A stretch of DNA of 64,000 nt from Bradyrhizobium sp. LTSP849 (GCF_000938255.1 NZ_JYMR01000045.1:124001-188000); one strand, 5' to 3'; positions 33,873-42,635 are shown, numbered from the stretch's first letter. The notes: generated by a model not told the origin, from the sequence alone. Numbers and translations are program-made.

Positions 33873-35282
33873 TTACGGTATCTCGTACACCACCATCTTG
33901 TCGGCGATGCCGCGCAGCGCGGCCTGCTTCTGGATCGGCCTGATCTCGCGCTGCTTGAGGACTTCTGCAACCGCCGGCGCGTCCAGCACCGGCCCGGTGA
34001 TGTGGATTTCCTGCGCAGTCGACAGGCTCTGCACACGCGCGGCGATGTTGACGGTCTGGCCGAAATAATCCTGCCGCTCGTTGAGCATCACCGCGAGGCA
34101 GGGGCCTTCATGGATGCCGATCTTGACGATGAGGTCGGCGGTGCCGCGCTGCTTGTTCAGCTCATCCATCGCCGCGCGCATCCGCAGGCCCGCAACGATC
34201 GCGTGCTCGGGACGCACGAACGTCGCCATCACGGCATCGCCGATCGTTTTCACCACCGCGCCCTTCTCGGACGAGATGATCTCGAGCAGCGCGTGGAAAT
34301 GCGCGCGCACGAGATCGAATGCGGCGAGATCGCCGACGCGTTCGTAGAGCGCGGTCGAGCCCTTGAGATCGGTGAACAGGAAGGTCAGCGAGGTGATCTG
34401 GAGCCGCTGGTCGAGACTGAGATTGTCCGCCTTGAACACATCGCGAAACGTCTGGTTCGACAACATGCGCTTGGCAGTGAGAAACGGCTTGCGCTTGCCT
34501 ATCAGATGATGGAGCGCCTCGGCCGCGATGAACACCGACGGCAGCACGCGCACGCCGGCCTGGTTCTCCAGCGACAACCGCAGCGGCCCCGGCCGCATGG
34601 TCGTAGTCCCCGTCGGGGCCTGCACCTTGTTGTACATGATGGCAAGCTGCTGGCGGTCCTTGGTCGGCTCGCCCTGGACGTCGATGAAATGGGCAGCGTG
34701 CGTCACCGGCTCGAAGATGATGATGAAGTCGTTCGGCAGTTGCAGCGACATGGTCGCCTTCTCGCCGGCCGGCAGCTCCATCGTATCCAGCGTTACCTCG
34801 TCGGACAGCGTCGCAAACGACTCCTTGTCGAAGTCGACGCCGGAACTCCAGAACACCTGCTTGAAATACTCCCACACCGGAAGCGAGTTGGGGTCGTGCG
34901 CCGCGATGCGCCGCACGCGCGGATTCACCGTGAAGGAGACCTCGACCTGGTCGTCGACGGATGCCTTGTAGCCGCAGGCGCAGAGCGCGCAGTGATAGTC
35001 ATCGGGCTTGAGCGCCTTCAGGGTCGAATGCGCGCCAAGCACGCCACCGCATCCCGGACACAGCACATTCCAGCCGAGATCGAACAGCCCGAGCCGCGCC
35101 GAATGCAGGAAAGCCGAGATCGCGCGCTCTTCGTCGAGACCATGCTGCCGGGAGAAGTCGAGGACGTTGACACGGTTGAGCTCGTGATCCTCGCCGTCCT
35201 CGATGAGGCGCACAATTGCGTCGACCGCCTTGGGATCGGCGGTCTGCTTCAGAACGGAAAACTGGGCCTGGATGTCGCTCAT
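33873..35282 (-). CDS. Class III adenylate cyclase with N-terminal zinc-ribbon and DUF5939-like domain
   Basis: A 469-residue protein. Residues 1-110 contain a Cys set (Cys75-x2-Cys78, Cys98-x2-Cys101, Cys103) typical of a zinc ribbon, within a DUF5939-like region extending to about 270. Residues about 295-469 are a class III nucleotide cyclase with metal-binding Asp305 (LFTDLKGST) and Asp349 (KTIGDAVMA), base-specifying Lys345 and an Asp in ERQDYFGQ, and the NxxxR of VNIAAR. The Lys/Asp pair favours ATP over GTP. It is predicted to make cAMP in the cytoplasm in response to an unknown signal. Confidence 0.88.
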   Translation of the reverse strand: MSDIQAQFSVLKQTADPKAVDAIVRLIEDGEDHELNRVNVLDFSRQHGLDEERAISAFLHSARLGLFDLGWNVLCPGCGGVLGAHSTLKALKPDDYHCALCACGYKASVDDQVEVSFTVNPRVRRIAAHDPNSLPVWEYFKQVFWSSGVDFDKESFATLSDEVTLDTMELPAGEKATMSLQLPNDFIIIFEPVTHAAHFIDVQGEPTKDRQQLAIMYNKVQAPTGTTTMRPGPLRLSLENQAGVRVLPSVFIAAEALHHLIGKRKPFLTAKRMLSNQTFRDVFKADNLSLDQRLQITSLTFLFTDLKGSTALYERVGDLAAFDLVRAHFHALLEIISSEKGAVVKTIGDAVMATFVRPEHAIVAGLRMRAAMDELNKQRGTADLIVKIGIHEGPCLAVMLNERQDYFGQTVNIAARVQSLSTAQEIHITGPVLDAPAVAEVLKQREIRPIQKQAALRGIADKMVVYEIP

Positions 35283-35332
35283 GGCGTAACTCTATCTAGG
35301 GTGGATCACGCCAACGGCCAGACGAGCGTCTG

Positions 35333-36700
35333 TCACCGGCGCGTGATGCGGAACATGGGGGAGTGGTCCGGCTGGGTGGTGACGACGCCATACGGAATGA
35401 CCGGAGTGGTGTCGACAAGCTCGACGCGGAGCGCGCCGATCAGCCGGGCCAGCGCCAGCACCGATTCGGCTTGCGCAAACGGCGCGCCGATGCAGACGCG
35501 CGGGCCCGCGCCGAACGGCAGATAGGCGAAGCGATCGGGCGCCTCCGTCGACATGAAACGCTTGGGAATGAATGCGTTTGGCTGATCCCACAGCTTCTCA
35601 TGCCTATGCAGAAGCCACGGCGCGATCATGATGACGTCACCCCTGCTGACCGCAACGCCGGCCACATTGTCCCTATCGCGCGCAGCCCGGGCGATCAGGA
35701 AGGCCGGCGGATAGAGCCGCATGGTCTCATCGATCACGGCGCGGGTGAATTTCTGGCGATCGATGTCGGCAATGGCATCGAGATGCTCGCCGCGGGTCTC
35801 GGAGGCGACCTCCTCCTGCGTGTCCGGATCGAGCGCAAGCAGATAGAGCGCCCAGAACAGCGCGGTCGCCGTGGTCTCGTGACCCGCGAGAATCATGGTC
35901 GCGACTTCGTCGACGAGCTGCGCGTCCGAAAAGCCCTTGCCCGTCTCAGGGTCGCGCGCCTCGTCCATGAGATCAAAGAGATCGCGCGGCGGCGCGCCGT
36001 CCTTCTTGCCCGCTGCGCGCCGCTCGGCGATCAGCGTGGCGACGAATGCGGTCCAGCGCTTGCGGAAGCGCGCGCGGGCGCGATCCATCGGCGTCGGCCA
36101 GGACACGGGCAACACCATGTCGAGGAGATAGGCCCGGCCGAGCCGCTCGCCATATTCCACGACGAAGTTGCGCAAGGTCGGACCGTGCCGGTCCATGCCG
36201 AAGGAGAACATCGTGCGTCCGGCGATCTCGAGCGTCATGCGCTGCATTACCTCGCGCAGATCGACAGCCTCGCCGGTTTGCGCGTCGAGCTTCGCGATGG
36301 TCTCGTCGAGCACCGCCGTCATGTGCGGGACGAGGTTTGCGGTGGCCCGTGGCGTGAAGGCGGGCGCGAGCGTGCGCCGCTGAAACGTCCAGTCGTGGCC
36401 TTCGGCAATCAGGAGACCCTCGCCGAGCACGGGACGCAGCATGCGGATGCCCGCCGGTGTGCGCGAGTAGTTCTCGTAATTGCTGAGCAGGACATGCCGG
36501 ATCGCGTCCGGACGGTTCAGAATGAAGCTCTTGTGCAGGAAGAGGCGGCCCTGGATGATTTCTTCCTCGTAGGCGCGCTGCCCCCAGGTTGCGATCATGT
36601 TCTGCCTGATCACCGCAAGTCGGCCGAGGAACGACATATCGTCCGGCGCGCGCGGCGGGGTCGGAGGAACGATGGGCCGACGCACGCTGGCGATGTTCAT
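35333..36700 (-). CDS. Cytochrome P450
   Basis: A 455-residue class I-type bacterial P450. The oxygen-binding I helix is LAGHETTATALFWALYLL, the ExxR of helix K is in DETMRLYPP, and the haem-thiolate loop is FGAGPRVCIGAPFAQ with the axial Cys. No N-terminal membrane anchor is visible, so it is probably soluble and needs a separate ferredoxin and reductase, which are not in the window. Substrate unknown. It lies between the cyclase and the Tat-exported hydrolase, both on the same strand. Confidence 0.93.
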   Translation of the reverse strand: MNIASVRRPIVPPTPPRAPDDMSFLGRLAVIRQNMIATWGQRAYEEEIIQGRLFLHKSFILNRPDAIRHVLLSNYENYSRTPAGIRMLRPVLGEGLLIAEGHDWTFQRRTLAPAFTPRATANLVPHMTAVLDETIAKLDAQTGEAVDLREVMQRMTLEIAGRTMFSFGMDRHGPTLRNFVVEYGERLGRAYLLDMVLPVSWPTPMDRARARFRKRWTAFVATLIAERRAAGKKDGAPPRDLFDLMDEARDPETGKGFSDAQLVDEVATMILAGHETTATALFWALYLLALDPDTQEEVASETRGEHLDAIADIDRQKFTRAVIDETMRLYPPAFLIARAARDRDNVAGVAVSRGDVIMIAPWLLHRHEKLWDQPNAFIPKRFMSTEAPDRFAYLPFGAGPRVCIGAPFAQAESVLALARLIGALRVELVDTTPVIPYGVVTTQPDHSPMFRITRR

Positions 36701-36734
36701 GGCTCTCTCCCGCGGATCTGACGTATGCAGATAG

Positions 36735-38105
36735 CTAATAAGTCAGCTCGGCAACCGCAATCCTGTTCTCGGAGGCAGGCCAGACGCGTGCCACAATCCG
36801 TTCTTCGTTGAACTGGGCCACGACGTTACGCCCGACCTCGCTGGCCGGAAAGCGCAGGGTCGCTGTCGAATCCGTGGGCACACCCGGCTTGACGTCGGCG
36901 GGCTCCTTGCCGTCGAACAGCACGATGTCGCGCGGCAGGCCGAAATAACCGCGCGGGCGCGACATGATCACGACCGCACCGGCGTCCTTGTCCGCCGGCC
37001 CGAACGGGCGCGCGGCGCGCAAATGCACGACGTCGGAGGAGCGCGGAAAAGGCGAGCGGTAGAAATGCGTCGTCGGTGCGTCCGGCGACGTCATGACGAT
37101 TTCAAGCGGCCAGGTGGACTCGACCTCGGCCGGCCCCCAGCGGCCGTCGGCCGCCGTCGTCGAGCGATGCACGGCATGGCCTTTGCGCTCGCCGCTTTCG
37201 CGGTCGACATGGAACACCTCCACCTTCGCTCCCGCCACCGGGCGGTTGGTCGGCACGCCGCCCGGCGTGCCCGTGACCAGCCCGCTGAGCCGGACGTTCC
37301 GCTCCGGCACGATCGCGATGCGGGCGGGCTCGCGGCCGGCGATGAATTTATAGATCTCGCGGAAGGCGCGCGGATGAAACCCCGTCTCGCGATGGTCGAG
37401 CGTGCCGAGCACGAGATTGATGGCGCCGTTCAGCGCGGGCCCGTCGGGGGTGACACCGGTCGGCACGCCGGGCTGGCCCATGAAGCGGCCGTCGGATTGC
37501 GCATATTTGTCCATGCCGTCGCTGCGCAAGGTGAGGAAAGCCGTGCCCGCCGTCACCTCGCTGTCGCCATCGTTCAAGCCACGCAGGAAGGGTCCGCGTC
37601 CGTTGAATTCGCTGCCGAGCAGAGTATCCCACGCGAACACGCCGTGATTGGGCGTGCCGCACAGAACGGCATGGCTGACATCAACGGCGCCGCCGTTCTT
37701 GATGACGTTGCGAATCGTGTAGCCGCCGCGCGAATTGCCGACCAGCGCCACGCGCGCCGCGCCGGTGCGACGCTTCAGCTCGGTGATGGCGGCGGCGAGC
37801 TCGCGGCGCTGGTCCTCGGTCGAAGAGCAGTTGGCCTGCTCGACCGTGTCGTCCTTGCGCGCCGTGGGATCGGTGAAGTTGATCGCCATCATGCGGTCCT
37901 GCGCAATGCCGTTGGATTCCATCCGCCACAACGCCGTCATCCACAGCGCGTCGTAGTCGCCATTGCCATGGACGAACAGGATCGGCGGCACCTCGGAGCT
38001 CTTTGCCACGGATGGAGATTGCGCCAGCGCATCCATCCGGAAGCTCGCAACCGCGAAAGGCAAGCTACCTGCACCTTGCAGGATTGTCCGTCGTGACAGC
38101 TTCAT
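36735..38105 (-). CDS. Tat-exported alpha/beta hydrolase with C-terminal beta-sandwich-like domain
   Basis: A 456-residue protein starting with a twin-arginine signal (LSRRTILQGAGSLPFAVASF). The hydrolase domain (about 40-250) contains ILFVHGNGDYDALWM and the nucleophile motif VGNSRGGYTIRN. After residue 255 a probable beta-sandwich or carboxypeptidase-regulatory-like segment follows (NVRLSGLVTGTPGGVPTNRPVAGAKVEVF). It is likely a periplasmic esterase or lipase. The catalytic Asp and His were not clearly placed. It is divergent from the MFS gene at 38244, with a 138-base shared promoter region. Confidence 0.82.
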   Translation of the reverse strand: MKLSRRTILQGAGSLPFAVASFRMDALAQSPSVAKSSEVPPILFVHGNGDYDALWMTALWRMESNGIAQDRMMAINFTDPTARKDDTVEQANCSSTEDQRRELAAAITELKRRTGAARVALVGNSRGGYTIRNVIKNGGAVDVSHAVLCGTPNHGVFAWDTLLGSEFNGRGPFLRGLNDGDSEVTAGTAFLTLRSDGMDKYAQSDGRFMGQPGVPTGVTPDGPALNGAINLVLGTLDHRETGFHPRAFREIYKFIAGREPARIAIVPERNVRLSGLVTGTPGGVPTNRPVAGAKVEVFHVDRESGERKGHAVHRSTTAADGRWGPAEVESTWPLEIVMTSPDAPTTHFYRSPFPRSSDVVHLRAARPFGPADKDAGAVVIMSRPRGYFGLPRDIVLFDGKEPADVKPGVPTDSTATLRFPASEVGRNVVAQFNEERIVARVWPASENRIAVAELTY

Positions 38106-38243
38106 GCGTTCCTCCCCCGGTAAAACCGCGTCTTTGCACCGCTTATAGCGGCCTAACGACTGGACAGCGAAGGACTTTCGCGGGCATCACTGAACCTGCC
38201 GGATTCGCAAAAGCTGCTTCTGACAGCCCATTTGGAAGAGGAT

Positions 38244-39932
38244 ATGACCGAGCAGACGCACCGTCAGAAACGTTCCGCCGATGGCATCACGGCACCACTG
38301 CGGTACACCGTGTTCCGGCGCATCTGGCTCGCCAGCCTGCTCTCCAATCTCGGCCTCCTGATCCAGGGCGTGGGCGCGGCCTGGGCGATGACACAGATGG
38401 CGGCCTCCGCCGACAAGGTGGCGCTGGTGCAGACCGCCTTGATGCTGCCGATCATGCTGATCTCGATGCCGGCCGGCGCCATCGCCGACATGTATGACCG
38501 GCGCATCGTGACGCTGATCGCGCTGTCGATCGCGTTGGCTGGAGCAACTGCCCTGACGCTGCTCGCCTGGTTCCAACTCAGCAGCCCGGAAACGCTGCTG
38601 GCCTTCTGCTTCATCGTCGGCAGCGGCAACGCGCTGTTTGGACCTGCCTGGCAGTCCTCGGTCAGCGAGCAGGTGCCGCCGGATTCGCTGCCGTCGGCGG
38701 TGGCGCTGAACGGCATCAGCTACAACATCGCGCGCAGTTTTGGTCCCGCGATCGGCGGCGTCATCGTCGCCTCTGCCGGCGCGGTGGCTGCGTTTGCCTG
38801 CAATGCGATCCTTTATCTGCCGCTGCTGGTGGTGCTGCTGTTGTGGCGGCGCAGCACCGAGCCCTCGCGCCTGCCGCGGGAAAGGCTCAGCCGCGCGATG
38901 GTCTCAGGCTTCCGCTACATCACCAATTCGCCGCCGATCAAGATCGTGCTGCTGCGCACGTTGGTGATGGGCCTGTGCGGCGGCGCCGTGATGGCGCTGA
39001 TGCCGCTGGTCGCGCGCGATCTCCTGCATGGCGGCGCGCAGACCTACGGCATCATGCTGGGCGCCTTCGGCATGGGCGCCGTCGTTGGCGCACTCAACAT
39101 TCATGAATTGCGCAAGCGCATGAGCGGCGAGTCCGCGATCCGCGCCTGCACCATCTCGATGGCGTTCGCGATGGCTGCGCTTGCGCTCTCCAGCGAACCG
39201 GTGCTGACCGCGGCTGCGCTGGTGCTGGCCGGCGCGGTCTGGATGGCGGCTGTCGCGCTGTTCAATATCGGCGTGCAGCTCTCGGCGCCGCGCTGGGTCG
39301 CGGGTCGTTCGCTCGCGGCGTTTCAGGCCTCGATCTCCGGCGGTATCGCCATCGGCGCCTGGGGCTGGGGCCATCTCACCGATTATGCCGGCGTCGAGGT
39401 CGCGCTGCTGACGGCGGCCGGATTGATGCTGATCTCGCCGCTGCTGGGCATCTGGCTGGCGATGCCGCGCGTCGGCGCGCGCAACGAGGACGCCGAGGTG
39501 CTGGCCGATCCGGAAGTCAAACTATCGCTGACCGGACGCAGCGGGCCGCTGGTGGTCGAGATCGAATACCGGGTGAGCCAAGAGAACGCGCGCGCCTTCC
39601 ACAATGTAATGCAGGACGTGCAGCTCTCCAGGCAGCGCAACGGCGCCTATGGCTGGTCGATCGCGCGTGACGTCGCCGACTCGGAATTGTGGACTGAGCG
39701 CTATCACTGCCCGACCTGGTTCGATTATCTGCGCCAGCGCAACCGTTCGACGCAGTCGGAACGCGCGCTGCATCAGAGCGCGATCGATTTCCACATCGGC
39801 CCCGATCCGGTGCGGATCCGCCGCATGCTGGAGCGCCCGTTCGGCTCGGTGCGCTGGAAGGAAGAGACCCCGGATCGCGCCGGCGCCGAGGTGCTGCCGG
39901 TGGTCGCGACCGCGGCGGGAAGCAGTACGTAG
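38244..39932 (+). CDS. MFS transporter (MFS_3/EntS-like) with C-terminal soluble extension
   Basis: A 562-residue protein. Twelve hydrophobic spans are visible in about 20-420, with an MFS signature loop (GAIADMYDRR) between spans 2 and 3. The last 130 residues are soluble and contain 'VEIEYRVSQENARAFHNVM' and 'YHCPTWFDYLRQRNRSTQSERALHQSAIDFH', resembling an antibiotic-biosynthesis-monooxygenase-like fold that occurs in MFS_3 exporters. A GGAAGAGGAT ribosome-binding region precedes ATG 38244. The substrate is unknown, possibly a siderophore or drug-like molecule, which is inference from the family only. Confidence 0.88.
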   Translation: MTEQTHRQKRSADGITAPLRYTVFRRIWLASLLSNLGLLIQGVGAAWAMTQMAASADKVALVQTALMLPIMLISMPAGAIADMYDRRIVTLIALSIALAGATALTLLAWFQLSSPETLLAFCFIVGSGNALFGPAWQSSVSEQVPPDSLPSAVALNGISYNIARSFGPAIGGVIVASAGAVAAFACNAILYLPLLVVLLLWRRSTEPSRLPRERLSRAMVSGFRYITNSPPIKIVLLRTLVMGLCGGAVMALMPLVARDLLHGGAQTYGIMLGAFGMGAVVGALNIHELRKRMSGESAIRACTISMAFAMAALALSSEPVLTAAALVLAGAVWMAAVALFNIGVQLSAPRWVAGRSLAAFQASISGGIAIGAWGWGHLTDYAGVEVALLTAAGLMLISPLLGIWLAMPRVGARNEDAEVLADPEVKLSLTGRSGPLVVEIEYRVSQENARAFHNVMQDVQLSRQRNGAYGWSIARDVADSELWTERYHCPTWFDYLRQRNRSTQSERALHQSAIDFHIGPDPVRIRRMLERPFGSVRWKEETPDRAGAEVLPVVATAAGSST

Positions 39933-39952
39933 GTCTTGTCAGGCACTCCGCC

Positions 39953-40091
39953 GTCGTCCCGGCGAAGGCCGGAACCCATAACCACAGACAGAAGTTTGGC
40001 CAAGACTCGGAATTGCGACTGCGCCCAGTCCGGCTAGCCGCGCTCTATCGATGCATCACGCGGTATGGATCCCGGCCTTCGCCGGGACGAC
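39953..40091. repeat. Intergenic palindrome, family D copy 3
   Basis: The same arms as copy 1, with about 100 bases between them, including a CATAACCACAGACAGAAGTTTGG segment that matches copies 1 and 4 in part. It lies between the converging MFS gene and the small Cys-rich gene. Confidence 0.88.
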
Positions 40092-40099
40092 AAAGACAG

Positions 40100-40315
40100 T
40101 TACTGCCCGTGATCCGTCAGCACCTTGTCGCAGCCCTTGCTCAGGCGCGCGCGATTTTGCTTCAGGCAGGCGAGCACGGCGCCATCGCCATTGTTCATGA
40201 CAGCGCGGCAGTGACGCGTGACATCGCGCGCGCAGGCGTCCTGGCCGGGCTGCTGCTGCGCAGAGGCGCCCGATGCGCACACGATCAAAGAGATGATGAA
40301 AAGAAATCTGGTCAT
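40100..40315 (-). CDS. Small secreted Cys-rich protein, paralogue 1
   Basis: A 71-residue protein with a signal peptide ending near ASAQ (residue 19). The mature part has four Cys spaced Cx7Cx13Cx11C (CARDVTRHC..., LACLKQNRARLSKGC), the same spacing pattern as the neighbouring paralogue at 40488. The motif resembles the Cys-rich repeat of GLG1/Golgi-type domains found in many bacterial secreted proteins. It is likely a disulfide-bonded periplasmic protein of unknown function. Start MTRFLFIISL at 40315. Confidence 0.75.
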   Translation of the reverse strand: MTRFLFIISLIVCASGASAQQQPGQDACARDVTRHCRAVMNNGDGAVLACLKQNRARLSKGCDKVLTDHGQ

Positions 40316-40487
40316 CGCGTAATGCCTCTTACCCGGAAGATATGCGGGCGAAGCTAGTGCGGTGATGCCGTGGCCGCAACGGCTTTATGAGTAGGCTATC
40401 TTGCGCCATCGCGTGGCCCCGGCTTGACGCCGGAACACATCGCGCGGAGCTCTGGGGGATGCAACGTTCGGCGCGTTGCACGCACTC

Positions 40488-40781
40488 TTACTGGTTGTCC
40501 CGGGCGTCAGCGACCTTGCCGGAGCCGCCCTTGGCGAGTTCCTTGTCCACCATGGAACGACAACCGGTGCTCAGCTCCGAACGATGCTTCAATATACACG
40601 CCGAGGTCTTCGGGACGTTGGGGATTTCCGACGAGCAAAGGCGGAAGGCGTCGCTGTAGCATGCCTGCTTCGCTTCCTCGGAGAAGGCGAAGCTCGAGCC
40701 GGTCGAGATGATCGAGACGATAGCGGCAAAGCCCAGAGCAAGGCTGGTGTCGCGGATCTTGGCAGAGAATGACTTGGTCAT
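40488..40781 (-). CDS. Small secreted Cys-rich protein, paralogue 2
   Basis: A 97-residue protein with an N-terminal hydrophobic signal segment (SLALGFAAIVSIISTGSSFA). The mature part reads CYSDAFRLC, ACILKHRSELSTGC, giving spacing Cx7Cx12Cx11C, matching paralogue 1. The C-terminal tail is charged. Two TGTGA-N6-TCAC sites lie 77-122 bases upstream, toward the divergent deacetylase gene. The gap of 172 bases between the two paralogues shows no promoter that I can assign. Function unknown. Confidence 0.78.
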   Translation of the reverse strand: MTKSFSAKIRDTSLALGFAAIVSIISTGSSFAFSEEAKQACYSDAFRLCSSEIPNVPKTSACILKHRSELSTGCRSMVDKELAKGGSGKVADARDNQ

Positions 40782-40857
40782 CTGAAGCTCCCGTTGGCCC
40801 GCCGGAGCGATGCCCGTTGTTGATGGAGCGATGATGCTCCAAGGAAGCTGCTTCTTC

Positions 40858-40873
40858 TGTGATGATCATCACA
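40858..40873. promoter_or_regulatory. CRP-like site TGTGA-N6-TCACA (perfect)
   Basis: The 16 bases TGTGATGATCATCACA are a perfect palindrome that matches the E. coli CRP consensus half-sites. It lies 77 bases upstream of the Cys-rich gene at 40781 and 160 bases before the deacetylase at 41034. Confidence 0.65.
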
Positions 40874-40887
40874 ATCGCGTTGCCCTT

Positions 40888-40903
40888 TGTGATGTTGGTC
40901 ACT
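40888..40903. promoter_or_regulatory. CRP-like site TGTGA-N6-TCACT
   Basis: A second site of the same form, centred 30 bases (about three helical turns) from the first. One half-site has a single mismatch. Confidence 0.6.
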
Positions 40904-41033
40904 TTGGCCCTACGCTGCTGAAATTCCTCCGCAACCGCTGTCGTGTTGGTGTCACGTTAACTGTTCCTTCGCATTAATGGCTCGGCGCGCGGGAAATTCC
41001 GCTGGTTTGGTTGCGTATTTGGAAAGAGTAACG

Positions 41034-42080
41034 ATGCGTAATGCGTTGGGCCTGATGCTGGCCAGTGTCCTTGCGGCGGTCGTGATCGCCGGAGGTTGGT
41101 TCTTTTATTCCTCGCGCGCCGACCAGGGCGCTCCCAAGACAACAGCCGCCCGTGCCGCCGATCCGCTGCCGGCGAAGCTTGGCGCCAAGGATGACGTCGA
41201 GACCACCGCGGCGCTCGCGGGCAAGCCTGCCGTCCTTGCGGCAGCGCCGGCACCTGCGGCCGCACCGGCCATTCCGGTGCAGCAGAAATCGACCTGCGCC
41301 AATCCGAACGCGCTTGGCGTTTCCCGCGTGGTCGAGATCGATACCACCGGCGGCCCCGGCTTCGGCTTCGAAACTTTCAAGCAGTTCGACTTCCTCACCG
41401 ACAAGGAGGTCGTGCTGACCTTCGACGACAGTCCCTGGCCGGTCAACACGCCCGCAGTGCTGAAGGCGCTCGCGGATGAATGCACCAAGGGCTTGTTCTT
41501 CTCGGTCGGCAAGCATGCGACCTATCATCCGGAAATCCTGCGCCAGGTGCTGGCCCAGGGCCACACGATCGGCACGCACACCTGGTCGCACCTCAATCTC
41601 AACAGCAAGAAGTTGACGGAGCAGCAGGCCAAGGACGAGATCGAGAAGGGGTTTAGCGCCGTGAAGCTCGCGCTCGGCACCGAGCCCGCGCCGTTCTTCC
41701 GCTTCCCGCAGCTTCAGCACAATCCGGCGATGGTGACCTATCTCGGCACCCGCAACGTGGCGATGTGGTCGACCGATCTCGATTCCTTCGACTTCAGGAA
41801 GGGTGCGACGCCGGAAAAGATCGTCGAGACCGTGATGACGAAACTCGACAAGCTCGGCAAGGGCATCATCCTGATGCACGACTTCCAGAAGCACACCGGC
41901 GAAGCGCTGCCGACATTGCTCGCACGCCTCAAGGCGGGCGGCTACAAGATCGTGCAGATCAAGGCCAAGACCACCTTCCAGTCGCTGCCGGAATATGACG
42001 AGGCGCTGCTGAAGGAGCTGAAGGTGCCGACCTCGAGCGCACGTCCGATCGGAAGCGTAGTGCAGACGGTTTCGCAATAG
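41034..42080 (+). CDS. Polysaccharide deacetylase family protein (NodB homology)
   Basis: A 348-residue protein with an N-terminal signal anchor (LGLMLASVLAAVVIAGGWFF) and an Ala/Pro-rich linker. The catalytic domain has the NodB motifs TFDDSPWP, THTWSHLNL, FFRFPQ and LMHDF, giving the Asp and two His metal ligands and catalytic bases. It probably de-N-acetylates a cell-wall or exported polysaccharide in the periplasm. ATG 41034 was chosen because the upstream 19 residues of the longer frame are Arg-rich and not signal-like. A strong terminator follows. Confidence 0.9.
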   Translation: MRNALGLMLASVLAAVVIAGGWFFYSSRADQGAPKTTAARAADPLPAKLGAKDDVETTAALAGKPAVLAAAPAPAAAPAIPVQQKSTCANPNALGVSRVVEIDTTGGPGFGFETFKQFDFLTDKEVVLTFDDSPWPVNTPAVLKALADECTKGLFFSVGKHATYHPEILRQVLAQGHTIGTHTWSHLNLNSKKLTEQQAKDEIEKGFSAVKLALGTEPAPFFRFPQLQHNPAMVTYLGTRNVAMWSTDLDSFDFRKGATPEKIVETVMTKLDKLGKGIILMHDFQKHTGEALPTLLARLKAGGYKIVQIKAKTTFQSLPEYDEALLKELKVPTSSARPIGSVVQTVSQ

Positions 42081-42108
42081 GCTCGATCGACACGCTTTCC
42101 AATACGCG

Positions 42109-42139
42109 CAATGGCCGGGCTTTTGCCCGGCCATTGTCG
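42109..42139. terminator. Rho-independent terminator
   Basis: CAATGGCCGGGC pairs with GCCCGGCCATTG around a TTTT loop, followed by TCGTTTTG. It ends the deacetylase transcript and stands 14 bases beyond the stop of the converging small gene. Confidence 0.8.
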
Positions 42140-42153
42140 TTTTGAGAAAGCGG

Positions 42154-42525
42154 TTACCAGTAGATGCCGTGCCGATGCAGTTCGGCGATGATGCGGCGTT
42201 CGGTCCAGTACGGCCTGTGCTTCGGTTTGCCTGCCCTTGCCATCTTGGCGGGCTTGGTCGTTGACGTCGGTGCCGCCGTGGTGGTCGCGGCAGGAGCCGT
42301 CGCCACAGCAGGTGCGGGAAGCGAGACCAATGGCGGACGATCGACATATTTCGGAGCCACGGCGACCGGAGCGACTTCGCTGATGTGTGTCGTGGGAGCG
42401 GCGGTCGTGTTGACTTGCGGAGCGGAGGTCGGCTCGGTCCCTGGGGACATCGAGAGGCTGCGGTCGCCCGCATAGGCGGATGCAGAGACCAGAACCATGG
42501 CAGCAACCAGAATGATCTTGCGCAT
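42154..42525 (-). CDS. Small secreted hypothetical protein with Thr/Ala/Pro-rich middle
   Basis: A 123-residue protein with a cleavable signal (MRKIILVAAMVLVSASAYAG). The middle is Ala/Pro/Thr-rich. The basic C-terminal end ...KPKHRPYWTERRIIAELHRHGIYW looks conserved and partly helical. A TGTGA-N6-TCACG site lies 57-73 bases upstream of its start, similar to the sites above the Cys-rich gene. Function unknown. Confidence 0.7.
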   Translation of the reverse strand: MRKIILVAAMVLVSASAYAGDRSLSMSPGTEPTSAPQVNTTAAPTTHISEVAPVAVAPKYVDRPPLVSLPAPAVATAPAATTTAAPTSTTKPAKMARAGKPKHRPYWTERRIIAELHRHGIYW

Positions 42526-42582
42526 GAGAAATCTCCCCGTGTTTGCGTGACCGGGACATTACGGGAGACGCGTGCGAGGTTA

Positions 42583-42598
42583 TGTGAGAAAGATCACG
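42583..42598. promoter_or_regulatory. CRP-like site TGTGA-N6-TCACG
   Basis: TGTGAGAAAGATCACG, starting 57 bases upstream of the small secreted protein start at 42525. One mismatch to the consensus half-site. Same form as the two sites near 40.9 kb. Confidence 0.55.
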
Positions 42599-42635
42599 CA
42601 GATGAACGCCTTGCCTTGAACCCGCGCGGCCGGGC

